This document shows, piece after piece, positions 21,501 to 31,904 of a stretch of DNA of 64,000 nucleotides (the stretch's first letter is position 1; the number at the start of each line of letters is the position of its first letter). This DNA comes from Phymatolithon calcareum (lineage: Eukaryota > Rhodophyta > Florideophyceae > Hapalidiales): assembly GCA_977006965.1 (NCBI GenBank), contig OZ345361.1, positions 992,001 to 1,056,000 of the forward strand, given 5' to 3'. The translations under genes were made by a program, and so were the position numbers. The notes under the pieces are model-generated. The model saw only the letters and a list, made by a program, of their open reading frames with translations, was not told the DNA's origin and made no database searches.

Positions 21501-22635
21501 CGTAATCTCATATCCATACTCATCCATTTTGGATACCGATAGTAAAGAGTATCCAAAGTCCGGTATGTGCATAACATCCCTGAGTTTGCATTTCGACGGC
21601 TTCCCATTCACATTGATCGTAATAATGGCATCACCCTTTCCAGCGATTGTGGCCTTAGCTTCCGTTCCCATTTCAACAGTAGACGACAGCTCGGTGTACG
21701 TGCAGAAGAGTGAGCGGTCAAACGTCATGTGGGATGTGCTTCCAGAGTCAATGATCCAGGACTTGGACTTCTCGGAAATGTCGGAATTGCGCACCTTAGC
21801 CATCAAGCATACAAAGTCGGAATCAGACATGACACGAACAGGTTCCGACTCATCAGTCAGAAATGCAGATGGTTTTTTTTGCTTTTCATTCCGACGTTTG
21901 TATCCTTCCGGAGCAAGGTGAGGGAATTTGGTCCAACACTTAACGCTCCTATGTCCGGATCGATGACAATGGTCGCAGTGATCACGAATGCGTTCTCCAT
22001 CGCGTCTGGCTGTGAACAGTGCCGCAGTCTCAGCTTTCACGGTTGATGCTTCAACTCTCATCGACATACGCTGCTCCTCTTGCAAAAGTCTGCTCTTCAC
22101 AAACTCGAGCGAGAATGACTCATCCTCGTTGCCAAGAGCATCGAGTGCACTGATTAAGCTATCGTACCGTTCCGGAAGTCCGTTAAGCACAGCCATCGCC
22201 ATTTCTTTGTCGTCGATATCAACACCCATTGACTTAAGGGTGGATGCGAGCTGGCGAATACGGTTCGTATAAGAAGGTATTTTCTCGTCCTCGAGCATTG
22301 TGACGGTATAGAACTTGCGACGAGCGGCCAGTTTTGTTCAGTAGTGTATGTCGTTCAAAGATATTGAGAATCGACTGCCACATTTCCTTGGCCGTATTCA
22401 CATCTTGCACATGCTCGAGATGTTCATCCGAGAGAGAAAGTCCGATAATAGCCTTTGCCTTGTTGTCACTTCGACGCCACAGAGTGAAATCGTCCGAGTC
22501 CCGCGCTGGTGGATCGTCCTCAATGTGTTCATCAAGTTCGCGGAATGATAGTACTAGCTGAATTTTCTGTTTCCAAGCATGGAAATTGGTCTCATTGAGT
22601 TTCTTGACCTTCAGTGTTCCTTGCGAGTTGTCCAT
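18558..22635 (-). pseudogene. Copia gag-pol of E1 (one frameshift, two nonsense codons)
   Basis: One frame encodes, in order: Gag from the ATG at 22635, a CX2CX4HX4C zinc knuckle (about 21977-21936), protease DSGST, integrase HHCC and D-D-E core (HSDV, RTDNGG, QNGVAERMN), RT (QMDVVTAFLHGD, LYGLKQAPRQW, ALYVDN) and RNase H (GYTD, CEAEY, TDSQSA). Lesions: an extra T near 22333 (T4 where E2 has T3), a TGA at about 21117-21119 replacing the Q codon before YFITFIDDH, and TGA for TCA at 18841-18843 in RNase H. The catalytic box is YVDN instead of YVDD. Without the lesions the length would be normal for a Copia polyprotein. Confidence 0.9.
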
Positions 22636-22728
22636 TTTGGGGAGTGTGGGTCTTCTATTCTTGTCGAAAATCCGTTCGGGGAGTCCACTGCGAGTCAACC
22701 GAAGTTAACTATCGAGGCAATCTGTTCC

Positions 22729-23200
22729 GTAATTGATATTCCTTCCAGTCAATGTGACCCGGACCTTGATCGGGGGATGGCTCAATGGCCGTATACCTCT
22801 TGTGGCGTTTTGGTACACCTGAACCTGCAGTCGGCAACACGCACTGCAAGACGCTTTGTGGTATCCTGAGGTGGGCCCGACGAGAAAACCGAGGGTAATC
22901 AAGCAAGGAGACCCAAAAGAAACCCTTGTGGTGTTTGCTACACCTGAACCTGCAACCGGCAACGCGCACTGCAAGACGCTGTAACACTTTCTGAACGGGC
23001 CTCAATCAAAAACCAGAGGTAATTGAGCAAGGAACCGAACAGGAAGATCGTGAATATTGACAGACAAGTCCCCTGGAGCGGGCCTTGCGAGAAAACCAGA
23101 GGTAATCAAGCGAGGATGCGCAACCAGGAGAAGATCGGGGGCGAAGGATGAGCCCCGGAGACAACGATGATGATGAAGCGCGGTGGTGATCAAGCGCTGA
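22729..23200 (-). repeat. E1 5' leader with 125-bp tandem repeats
   Basis: Between primer site and gag lie imperfect direct repeats. CGTCTTGCAGTGCG...TGCAGGTTCAGGTGTA occurs twice at 125-bp spacing, and a TTACCTCTGGTTTT-type block recurs three times. The leader is practically identical to that of E2 (36732-37233). A 98-codon frame stays open across it but has no ATG. Confidence 0.75.
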
Positions 23201-23214
23201 CTGGGCCCATAACC
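23201..23214 (-). other. primer-binding site of E1 (initiator tRNA-Met half-molecule type)
   Basis: The minus strand reads GGTTATGGGCCCAG directly after the LTR. It is complementary to the anticodon stem-loop of eukaryotic initiator tRNA-Met (CTGGGCCCATAACC), the internal priming mode known from Drosophila copia. Confidence 0.85.
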
Positions 23215-23661
23215 TGTTGGAAGAAGGTTAGGGAATGGATGAGGAGAGTGAAAAAGTTTGGTTGAAAGAAAATAGTTGAGTAGAAGCTGAGATAGGTGAG
23301 AATGTGTTCCTTGGTTTATTCACTTGGCGGACCTCAGGTCTGGCATATATAGGCCTGAGAATCCGACCAGAAAAGGTAAAAGCCTTAGTCGACGACTGAG
23401 ACGCTCTAACCTTAAACAAATTTGTCATAATATCATGTGACACCTGTAACATAAAAAAAATCAAAAATTATCTACTGAGGGAGGGGAGTATGATTATCAT
23501 ACTCTTTATCATACTTTGACACAGGTCACTGCCAATCTTCTTGATTCAAAGTTCTGAGACACTTTGACTTTCAACTTGACATGTGTACACGTGTGCCGAG
23601 ATCATACCTTGATATTGAAGTGTGTTTGCGACTAGAGCTCCAAGCAATCACACTTCCAACA
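23215..23661 (-). mobile_element. 5' LTR of E1 (sub-type B, 447 bp)
   Basis: Ends are TGTTGGAAGTGTGATTG and CTTCTTCCAACA. By eye it is identical over its length to the plus-strand LTR at 36271-36717. The right flank is CCATC, the same five bases that precede the partial LTR at 43124. Confidence 0.9.
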
Positions 23662-24479
23662 CCATCTTTCGCAGTCGGTCTACGCTCAGTGGGACTTAGA
23701 ACGCTTCGTCATGGAGAACTCGAATCCGGCACCTACCTCAATGGAGTCAAAGAATAAGAACACCGCAGTCGAAGAATTTGATAACACAGAGTGCCTTGGA
23801 GGCGAAGTTCCGTATCGTCCAGCCATCGGAAGCCTAATGTACTTGATCGTCGGCACTCGCCCAGTCATCTCGGAGTCGGTGGGCAAGCTTTCTTCGTTTT
23901 GCAAGAAACCCCTGAAGCGTCACTGGATGGGTGCTAAGCGCGTTCTTCGGTACATTTCAGGTACTAGAGACCACGGGATTCTGTTCGGTGCAAGTGGCAG
24001 CTTGGTGCCAATCGGGTACACAGACGCGGACTGGACAAGATGTCGTGAGACAAGGCCATCAACAAGTGGCTTTGTGTTCCTTCTTGCAAGGGGAACCATA
24101 AGCTGCCGTTGGAAGAAACAAACTATCGTCGCCCCTTCAACATGCCGTCGCCAAGGAAGCTGTCTGGCTGTCAAGACTTATCGCCGATATCCATGGTCTC
24201 GTCAAACCCACTCTCATGACTTTGTATACCGACGGTCAGAGTGCAATCGCAACCGGGAGGAACGCTGCCATCACTCAGCGCAACAAGCAAATCGACATCC
24301 AATATCACTACGTTCGTGATGTTGTTCGAAGCGACAGGATTTTGATCAAGTACTGCAATACCGAGTCCATGATAGCTGATGCACTGACCAAGCCACTTCA
24401 TATAGTCAAGACAGCCAAGTTCGCTCAAGACATGGGAATATGCAAGCGAATGCCGTAGTTCCCCTCGATCAAGGGGGAG
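23662..24479 (+). pseudogene. Copia pol 3' half (E7R): RT end and RNase H
   Basis: The frame starts inside RT (LSQSVYAQ) and runs through RPAIGSLMYL and GYTDADW to VADAL-type sequence near the end. About 30 bp are deleted in RNase H so that the catalytic glutamate segment (CEAEY) is missing and the frame shifts near 24145. A polypurine tract (GATCAAGGGGGAG) precedes the LTR at 24480. It begins exactly at the E1 LTR boundary with CCATC; its missing left half is at 42692-43123. Confidence 0.85.
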
Positions 24480-24920
24480 TGGAAGTGTGATTTCTTGGAG
24501 AACTAGTCGCACCATACTTCAAAATCAAGGTTTGATCTCGGTACACTTGTATACGTGTCAAGTCGAAAGACAAAGTGTCTCAGAACGTGGATTCATGAAG
24601 ATTGGCGGTTACACTTGTCAAAGTATGATAAGAGTATCATAATCAAACTCCCCTCACTCAGTAGATAATATTTGATTTTTTTGTGTTACACGTGTCATAT
24701 GATATTATGACAAATTTGTTTAGGGTTACTGTCTCTCCGTTGTCAACTAGGGCTTTTACCTTGTCCGGTTGGATTCTCAGGCCTATATGTGCGAGACCTG
24801 AGGTCCGCTAAGTCAAAGAACCAAGGAACTCATTCTCCCCTAACTCCACTTCTCGTCATCCAATCTTCACCAAAAAAACTTTTCCACTCTCCTCATCCAT
24901 TCCCTAACCTTCCTCTAACA
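24480..24920 (+). mobile_element. 3' LTR of E7R
   Basis: A plus-oriented LTR of 441 bp following the E7R polypurine tract. Three bases are lost at its start (AGTGGAAGTG instead of AGTGTTGGAAGTG). It ends TCTAACA. The right flank is AGACC; the matching left copy is not in the window. Confidence 0.85.
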
Positions 24921-25047
24921 AGACCCACTTTTTTTGTGAAACTTGCGTCAAGGAGTTGAAAATGTCGTTATCGCGTTGACAATCTCGTTCCTCGACGGCA
25001 ACATTCATCTCGTTGTGAACAGACCGTGCTTTCTCTCTCGCCTGAAA

Positions 25048-25875
25048 ATGAATACGCACCCAACGCTTGAAGACGTGGAAGCCATTATGCGCGATCTGTA
25101 TGAATCGCAACCCACCACGCAGATTCTCGACGGCTATATCGACTACATGCAACGTTTGAGGATCTTTTTTAACAAGTGCAGAGATGATGATGCTTGCCAC
25201 GCAATTGTACTCAAGTTTCTCTCTGTTCTATTCAATAAGATTCGATACTCCGACCTTCTATTTTCCTCGGACAAGAGACAACTTTTCCTCGACTATGGGA
25301 CTGAAATGGAAGATATTATTCAACATTTGCTGGAACATGAAATGAAGTTTTTGAGTTACAAGTTTCGCTACGACGTTCATCATGTTTTGTCTGAGCATAT
25401 TGTTTCGCTGCCAGGTTTCGAATTAAAGCTTTCGGAGGCACAAATCATTCAAATATGCCGCGTTTCCGTTTTTGTTGAGTCTCACGACAGCCTTGAACTG
25501 GATGACCTTATGCAATTTCTCAACTCTGCATTTATCGGAGGTGGGAATTGCATAGTAAAATGCCCGTATGCTGTCGAAGCTGTATTTATTATTCTCGATT
25601 CTCTCTGGGGATATTCTGCACAATACTCCGCGCAGAATGCAAAGGAATATAGATCTGTGATTGCGATAGGAGGAAACTATTTGAGCTTATTTGTATGTGC
25701 ATTATCTGCGACCCAAGTGGAGACTCCATGGTTAATGATATTCAAATGCACTTTCTACTCAAGCATTCATACCGGTTCTTCAGTGTCAAGAGAGATGCTC
25801 GCAATATCACCTCTTCAAAACTGTTGTACTTTCCGTGAATATGAAATTAAGTACAGTGCTGGTAAGGGGCAATGA
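25048..25875 (+). CDS. hypothetical protein, 275 residues, unknown
   Basis: This is the longest non-transposon-like frame in the window. The frame is open from 24943, but the first in-frame ATG is 25048. Composition is that of a soluble alpha-helical protein (IIQHLLEHEMKFLSYKFRYD, ELKLSEAQIIQICRVSVFVE), with several cysteines towards the end. I see no signal peptide, nucleotide-binding motif or zinc finger. It lies between a 3' LTR and a hAT insertion and may be an exon of a host gene or a fragment carried by a repeat. The unbroken length in such decayed DNA argues for recent function. Confidence 0.5.
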   Translation: MNTHPTLEDVEAIMRDLYESQPTTQILDGYIDYMQRLRIFFNKCRDDDACHAIVLKFLSVLFNKIRYSDLLFSSDKRQLFLDYGTEMEDIIQHLLEHEMKFLSYKFRYDVHHVLSEHIVSLPGFELKLSEAQIIQICRVSVFVESHDSLELDDLMQFLNSAFIGGGNCIVKCPYAVEAVFIILDSLWGYSAQYSAQNAKEYRSVIAIGGNYLSLFVCALSATQVETPWLMIFKCTFYSSIHTGSSVSREMLAISPLQNCCTFREYEIKYSAGKGQ

Positions 25876-26229
25876 TGGCGTATTCGTTTTCAGCTCGGAA
25901 GATGGAGCCGCACAAAATGCACGTACTCTCGTGAAAATGTTGGAAGAATTAACAAGGTGGAGCGCCATGTCCGAAACGAATTGTAATCTAGAGAAGTGCT
26001 TTGTCTGTGGCATATTTGGTGGTACACACGATCTATTGCCGAGGACTTTCTGAAATGTTTGAATATAAAATAGCAATGGTTGACATTTTGTTCTAATAAA
26101 ATCAACCAATTCGGTTCCCCCGAGCGTTTTAACTGCTCATTCGATATCAGAAATATTGAATTATCTGCTCGTGTGCTAAAGAGAACTATTGCAGTGAATT
26201 CCTGTGTGATTGTAGCAAGGTACGGTAAG

Positions 26230-27282
26230 CAGGGTTTGCGCCAATTCTATTGTTTGCGATTGCAGTCCCGGGTGAAATTTATCAATTTAATTGCTCAGTT
26301 TTGTTTGCAGCAATTCGCATTGCAATTTGAAGGCTTCCCAAAATATAGACATCAATACTTTATTCAAGCAAGTTCACCTAGCTGCATGTAATCTTCATCT
26401 TCTTCGATAGCCCTCTCGACACGTTGGTGGACAACCAAAGACATAGCCTGCTTCACGGTTTGCTCATCCCAGTAGGAGCGGTTGACTTTCAGAAAAAGCA
26501 TCGCCTCAAAGACAATAGGAGATGTTCCCTTCCATTGGTCTAGTAGAATATACTTCGCCATAGACCAAAGTCGCTCCACCTCAGCAACGGACCCCAGTAT
26601 AAATTGGGTGTTAATGTATTCCTTCGATCCCGCGCTTCCGGTGTTCTTCTTCCGTTTCTTTAATCTGTCGGCCATACTCATCGGTTCGCGCATATCAATC
26701 TCAGCATCTTGTTCCGTTCGTCTTTGTAATAGCCCCTTGCACCTCTCTTTCTCAACGTCTGACATGCTGTTCGTATCCGCACGATGGATTTTCACCACTC
26801 CTGACTCAAATGAAGCATCTTGCACGATTTGCTGGACTCTAATCGTAGCTAAAGACATTCAAGCCGTTGTTCTGTATCTGGCTGGTAAATTGATCAATTC
26901 AGCTGAGTAGATGATAGCACATGAATAGGCCCATTGATGAAACCGTTTGGAGTCCAACGGCTCAATCTCGTCTTTTTTTAACATAGCAAGAAGTAGCCAT
27001 GGCCCAAGTGTCATAGAGGTTTTGATGGCATACAGAACGTACTCTGGGTATTATTAGAACAAAGACCACGTACTGAACATGAGATGAGTACGTTGATTCC
27101 CTCAACATTCTGCTTCACTCGACCCCCCCCCCATAACATTCCCCTGGTCCAATGTTCATCTACTACGATCCTCAGTATTAGGTGCGACCAATTCGAATTG
27201 CAATTCAGTTCGAAGAACCAATTTGGGTGGAATTGGGAAAATTGCAATTAAATTGATAGCAATGGAATTGGCACAACCCCTG
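26230..27282. mobile_element. deleted hAT transposon with 8-bp target duplication
   Basis: The left end CAGGGTTTGCGCCAATTC and the reverse complement of the right end CAGGGGTTGTGCCAATTC form terminal inverted repeats. ACGGTAAG occurs exactly once on each side (26222-26229 and 27283-27290). An 8-bp duplication with CAGGG ends is diagnostic of hAT elements. The interior holds only the C-terminal part of a transposase, so the copy is non-autonomous. Subterminal DNA is rich in AATTGC motifs. Confidence 0.9.
26364..26858 (-). pseudogene. hAT transposase C-terminal fragment (dimerisation region)
   Basis: A 164-codon minus frame starts with an ATG at 26858 and stops at 26364. Its second half reads NTQFILGSVAEVERLWSMAK, then FEAMLFLKVNRSYWD, the pattern of hAT C-terminal dimerisation domains (F-x-x-x-S-x-x-V/C-E-R-L-x-S ... 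FLK-N-x-x-x-W). The first half contains a basic KKRKK stretch. The DNA-binding and catalytic domains are missing. Confidence 0.75.
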
Positions 27283-27616
27283 ACGGTAAGCATTCAAATT
27301 CCCTTTCACTTATAGTGTTCTAAATGAAGCAATCTTTCGCCTAGGTGTCCCACTTTACCGTGGTCGACCGGAAAATGTTCCGTCGTACTCCCCGCGTCGA
27401 AGGATCGGAAACCCATCATACAGTCAGACGAGGAAGTAAAAATGCGACGCATTGCAGACTATCTCGTGACGACACGCTTCTGTAGCGATGCAAAAGCGCA
27501 AGCTTCAAAGTAAGGCTCATCAGCAACCTAGGCATGGCAAGAAGAGGATGCAGCACGATCTTCGAAGCTTTTATCAGGTCAGTATCAGAGCACGATGCAC
27601 ATATAATACCCGACGC

Positions 27617-28059
27617 TGTTGTTGGAGGTTATGGAATGGATGAGGAGAGTGGAAAAGTTTGGTTGGTGAAGATTGGTTGACGAGAAGTGGAGTTAGGTGA
27701 GAATGAGTTCCTTAGTTTATTCACTTGGCGGACCTCAGGTCAAGACTATATAGACCTGAGAAAACAACCAGACTTGATCAAAACCCTAATTGACGACGGA
27801 GACGCACTAACCCTAACAAATTTGTCATACTATCATATGACACGTGTAACATGAAAAAATCAAGAATCATCTACTGAGTGACGGGAGTATGATTATCATA
27901 CTCTTATCATACTTTGACACGTGTCACCGCCAATCTTCTTGATTCAAACTTCTGAGACACTTTGACTTTCGACTTGACACGTGTACACGTGTACCGCGAT
28001 CATACCTTGATATTGAAGTGTGTTTGCGACTAGAGCTCCAAGCAATCACACTTCCAACA
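27617..28059 (-). mobile_element. solo Copia LTR with target duplication GACGC
   Basis: A 443-bp minus-oriented LTR, TGTTGTTGGAGG...CTTCCAACA, is flanked by GACGC at 27612-27616 and 28060-28064. This is a complete solo LTR, the product of recombination between the two LTRs of an inserted element. It carries four CACGTG boxes (27841, 27918, 27978, 27986). Confidence 0.92.
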
Positions 28060-28318
28060 GACGCAAGCGGTGTATCAAAAGCAGCAGTGATAATTCAGAA
28101 GGACGTCAAGGATTTTTCTCGGGAAGTGGGCAGCGCGGCACTGGAGAAGACTACTGAAACTGCGCAGAATAGATCCATGGGAGTTGCGCCGACAGCACCT
28201 GTTCCGGAATATAAGTTGAATATTAAAAGGATTTCGGAGGACACCGAAGACACAGGGCAGAGTAAGAACTCGAAAGTCTCCACTGTAAACGGGAAACAAA
28301 CACGACAACTGACATTCA

Positions 28319-29528
28319 GGCCCAGTCTATACCGCAACAAATTTGTTCATGTTCATGTTGGCTTATCATAGGATTTTTATCATAGCAACAAATTTGCTGC
28401 GGCGGTCTATACCGAAACCGGCACTTTGTTCGCCAAACGTGTTCACCATTCCCGTCCTTTTCGATAAGCAGAAAGCTTGATGAGGGATTTTGTCGTACTG
28501 GAGTAATACCACAACCGATGACATTTCGTTTACACCGAAAAGCAATCCTCTGAAAGGGCATCATCCGTTCCTAAGGCTCTCCTTTCTCCGAAGGACCACT
28601 CCTACTGCAGGCAAAGAGTTTGGGCTTCCGTCCAATCCCTTTGTTTGGTCATTAGTGCCTGACCATCGAAGGTTGAGCAAGTTGCGTTCTCGTTGGTTTT
28701 GGCTATCGAGCCTTTGATCGCCTGGGAGCACTCAAGACTTATGAAGCCTTCCCAAAGCGGTGTTCCTCCTGTCGGTAGTTCTGAAAGTACTGAGAGTACA
28801 GCTACATCCGCGAGAGTTGGTGCACTTGCAGCACTCTTGCCGCGCCCGACATTAAACACGGTAGCGAGGGCTGGCTCCAATCTACAAAATGCATCTCTTG
28901 CAGGCGTGCAAGTTGCAGACATAGTGCAGTCGGCCTCTCCGACAGGGCGGAACGAAAATCAAGCAGGGGCCTCTCTATCTACTTCGCTTGACCGGCGATC
29001 ACTTCTTGCAGTGCGACCGCTGCTGCCTCGTATCTTTGATGATGAACGAATTCGAGCATTGCTGCGCGGAACAGAGGAGCGCGAAGCTTCTTCTGAGAGA
29101 ATGATCGATGCAGCAACAGTTACGAATGCACATGCGGCCTTGGCCGTCTTAGATATAGCCCCTCGAAGGCCGACATTGGCGACCACTGTTGCCTTCGACG
29201 AAACGTTGATGTCGGTAGCAGTGCAGTGTCCTGTGCTGTAGTGTATTAGTTTTTGCTGAATCGTCGGAGGGGGTTCGATAGGGCTATTCCCGCGGAAAGT
29301 GGTCATGTGGAGCCAATGACCGATCGAGAGTATGAAAAAACCAACAAACACACAGAGTTAACCTCTTTCCCGGAAAAAAAGGTTGTCGAATTTGTTCGCT
29401 CGGCGGATGTCGGCATGTTGGATGCAAGCATTTCTACGCTGTGCTGTAGCCAATGGCATTCGCAGATTCAATTTCGCTATGATAAAAAAAAACCCAACAT
29501 GAACATTTGTTGCGGTATAGACTGGGCC
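28319..29528. mobile_element. non-autonomous Harbinger-type element, 1.2 kb, target duplication TCA
   Basis: Both ends carry GGCCCAGTCTATACCGCAAC in inverted orientation, followed by a TATCATAG block. The 3-bp TCA occurs at 28316-28318 and 29529-29531. The ends resemble those of the 9511-13276 Harbinger element (GGCCCGTCTATACCGGCATG), and a subterminal block, AGTTAACCTCTTTC with GTTCGCTC, is also shared. No transposase is encoded; one ORF of 166 codons lies inside. Confidence 0.85.
28741..29241 (+). CDS. unassigned 166-residue protein inside the Harbinger-type element
   Basis: The frame begins with ATG 28741 (it is open from 28693) and stops at 29241. It is rich in A, S, T and R, with SSESTESTATSARVGALAAL early and DDERIRALLRGTEEREASSE late. 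It is not related to the DDE transposase. It could be the remnant of the transposon's second protein or a captured host fragment. The intact frame within a small element is unusual. Confidence 0.4.
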   Translation: MKPSQSGVPPVGSSESTESTATSARVGALAALLPRPTLNTVARAGSNLQNASLAGVQVADIVQSASPTGRNENQAGASLSTSLDRRSLLAVRPLLPRIFDDERIRALLRGTEEREASSERMIDAATVTNAHAALAVLDIAPRRPTLATTVAFDETLMSVAVQCPVL

Positions 29529-29710
29529 TCAGGATAAATCTGGCCTTCAGAACGTATGGGAACAGCAGCAAGATCGCCGCATCAGGAAAATTGCCCAAGA
29601 ATAGTGTATCACACCAAGAAGTGACGGGGAAAGAAAGCAGGTGCAGAATTCTTTGCGCAAGGCGGTTTATAGACCATTTTCAGAGGAAGACACAAAAGTT
29701 AATTGAATAA

Positions 29711-30484
29711 ATGGGCTGTAAAAGATCATGGCAAGATGGAACACTTAACAGAATGCTGAAGAAGACTTCATGATCCCCAGCAGAAGAGATTAACGTGGCT
29801 AGAGCCAATAACATGATGCTGCGTAATTCCGATTAAGGAAGCTTAATTTTCAATTCGAATAGAATATGCCAAGAAATGTGCTAACGTTCCTGCTGTTGGG
29901 ACACATATTACTTTCTCAATAAATCCATTTAGTTACGAGTCGCGCTTTACTTGATTTGCTATAACAAAAAGGACAATGAAGAATATTAGAAAACACAGTT
30001 TTCTGCTCATTAATTCGCTTCTGCGGTTTCTCAAAGCTCCACAGACTCTCAAGTAATGCTTCCTTTCCGATCTCAAAGAAGATCACTCCTATTTTCTCAT
30101 ATATGGCCATGCTTGTGAATCGTTGAGGTGTTTACGTTTTATTTGAACTAGTCTACTTTTCATTTGGAGGAAGAATAAAGTAGAATACTTTTTAACATCA
30201 ACTGTGCTTTCAAAATTGAATTCAAGCCTGTTCTAGAGAAAACGAAGAACAAAACCTAGACTCTACAAAAAGCAATATGAAGTTTTATTTGTTCTTCCAA
30301 TTTCTCTTTTAATTCTGTATCCAATCACAGCTCGTACGGTGTACAATGCTACAATACTACAAACTGATTCGGAATCGCAAATAGAGAATTTTCATTTGAT
30401 ACAGAAAATATTTTCGTTCTATTTCTTAACAGAGAACCCTATTTTAATTCATGAGATTTAATTGAAAAGAACCTTGCTCGACAC
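29711..30484. other. AT-rich DNA, nothing recognised
   Basis: No open frame of note, repeat partner or RNA gene was found. Confidence 0.35.
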
Positions 30485-31167
30485 TTGGCTATCAGTGAAG
30501 GGTGTGAGCTAGAATCGCTGCTGTCGGATGTACCATGGTCGAGGAGGCGAATGAAGATTAGAGGAACAGTGGCTCCGCGGGACAATTTTCAGGAATTAAA
30601 GGATGGTAGCGAGAAAGGTAAATGGGTTAACGCAGTGCTGAGCACCGTCGAAGAGAGTTGGGTGGTCAGAGTTTGTGCAGCGCTTCTTGTCAAGTTTGTC
30701 GATGCATGTTCCGAAGCCTCACTATGTGCTGAAGCACGAGCCTCGATAGAGGGCCGATGCGAGGCAACTCTCCCGTATCGATTTTTGAGGTGGAAGATAT
30801 AGCCCTGGATTTCAGTGAAGAACAAAATATAATTGCAGTCGTGCAAGGGGAGGAAATCCATGTTTTTGATTTGCAAGCGTTGTGTACTTTGCAGACACTG
30901 AAGAGCCATAACAATGAGATCAGTGCTGCAATGAACGGGGACGAAATTCGAATTGTTTCGGAATCTGAAGACAAAACTGTTCGTGTATTGGATGGGCAGA
31001 GCGGTGAATGCGTGAAGGATAAGATAACGGGGCTTGACAACTACGGCGCTGTACTCTTCCCGTGTTCGATCAGAAGCCTTGAATTCGATGCTGGCAGTGA
31101 TTTGTGTGTTGTACGAACGTCACACGAGGATATTCTTTTAGACACCAGTACCGGAACCATGATGTAA
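30485..31167 (+). pseudogene. WD40-repeat protein fragment, probably frameshifted
   Basis: The second of two overlapping plus frames (30757-31167) contains about two WD40-like blades: EEIHVFDLQALCTLQTLKSH, then IRIVSESEDKTVRVLDGQSG (S-x-D-x-T-V-R-V-x-D, with L where W is usual). It ends DILLDTSTGTMM. The first frame (30485-30802) is unassigned but protein-like, and may be the N-terminal side of the same gene with a frameshift near 30750. WD40 propellers are protein-binding platforms. With only two blades this cannot form a propeller and is likely a relic. Confidence 0.5.
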
Positions 31168-31845
31168 CCTTCTGGATTCATCATGCACGAAGTCAATTGC
31201 AGGATTTACGCAACGATGCCATCTAGATGTATCACATGTCACATCAATGAGCTGAATTCAAGAGCTGTGGATGGTCCTTTTAGATGGTCAAGCTGTCAAA
31301 GAAGAGCTCTTACTGTAGCTTAGGAGAGAACTAAATATAAGTCAGCAAATAGTGGGTTCTCAGAAGCGATGTCGTCTTTTGTTCACATACAGTCTGCTAG
31401 TGTGAATTATTGAGATTTGATGATGTTGAGCTGGAATTGAGTGTTCTCGACCAGAGCATTGGAAAAAATAATTGCTATTGTGATTATTTAAAATATTGTT
31501 CGAATAATTTATTCTTGAGTCGCGCATATTTTTTGTATTTATTGAGATCTTCGTTGATGCGACAATTATTGTATTTATTTGGAAGCATTATTCATTAGAG
31601 AACACCCGATTAATTCTACGTCACTGAGGAAGCATGGCAGCATATTGCCCTGACAATTATGTTCTTTATTTGGGCCCAAATGATGGTATGCCTCCCTGAT
31701 GGTATTCTTGAAGAGTAATGTTCGTCATCGATGGCGCATGAGTTGTAGGTTGCGGACTCCTCATTTAGGATTATGAAAATCATGCCAATCAACACAGTAC
31801 AACGGGAACTGCGGACAAGGCGAGCACCGTTTGGTAGCAGCCAGT
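31168..31845. other. no gene recognised
   Basis: AT-rich, with only short frames. It leads up to the start of the hAT transposase relic. No hAT terminal repeat could be identified here. Confidence 0.3.
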
Positions 31846-31904
31846 ATGCCGCCAATTTTCGGTAAGAATGTACGCGATGAGTTTATCACGAAGTCGGATC
31901 CCAA

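Larger units (their letters stand above)
18093..23661 (-). mobile_element. Copia element E1 (minus strand), full-length but mutated
   Basis: The order on the minus strand is: LTR 23661-23215, primer site 23214-23201, repeat-containing leader, gag-pol frame 22635-18558, polypurine tract near 18550-18537, LTR 18536-18093. The two LTRs are of different sub-types: the right one has GGCCTATATATGCCAG in U3, the left one GGTCTATATAGTCTTG. Flanks do not match (CCATC on the right, ACCGC or GCTGC on the left). A normal insertion has identical LTRs and one target duplication, so E1 is a recombinant or sits at a rearrangement. Confidence 0.85.
28060..29710 (+). pseudogene. coding-like segment split by a Harbinger-type insertion
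   Basis: From 28060 to 28318 a plus frame is open and polar (KAAVIIQKDVKDFSREVG, later SEDTEDTGQSKNSK). It is interrupted at 28318 by the element 28319-29528. If that element is skipped, the same frame continues without a stop to a TGA at about 29708. The product is unrecognised. It may be part of an exon whose upstream portion lies beyond the solo LTR at 27617. The open frame across the rejoined site is suggestive but short. Confidence 0.4.

Noticed and set aside
21496-21921. 141-codon plus-strand frame repeated in several places
   Set aside because: It recurs only because it is the antisense shadow of the conserved Copia gag-protease region.
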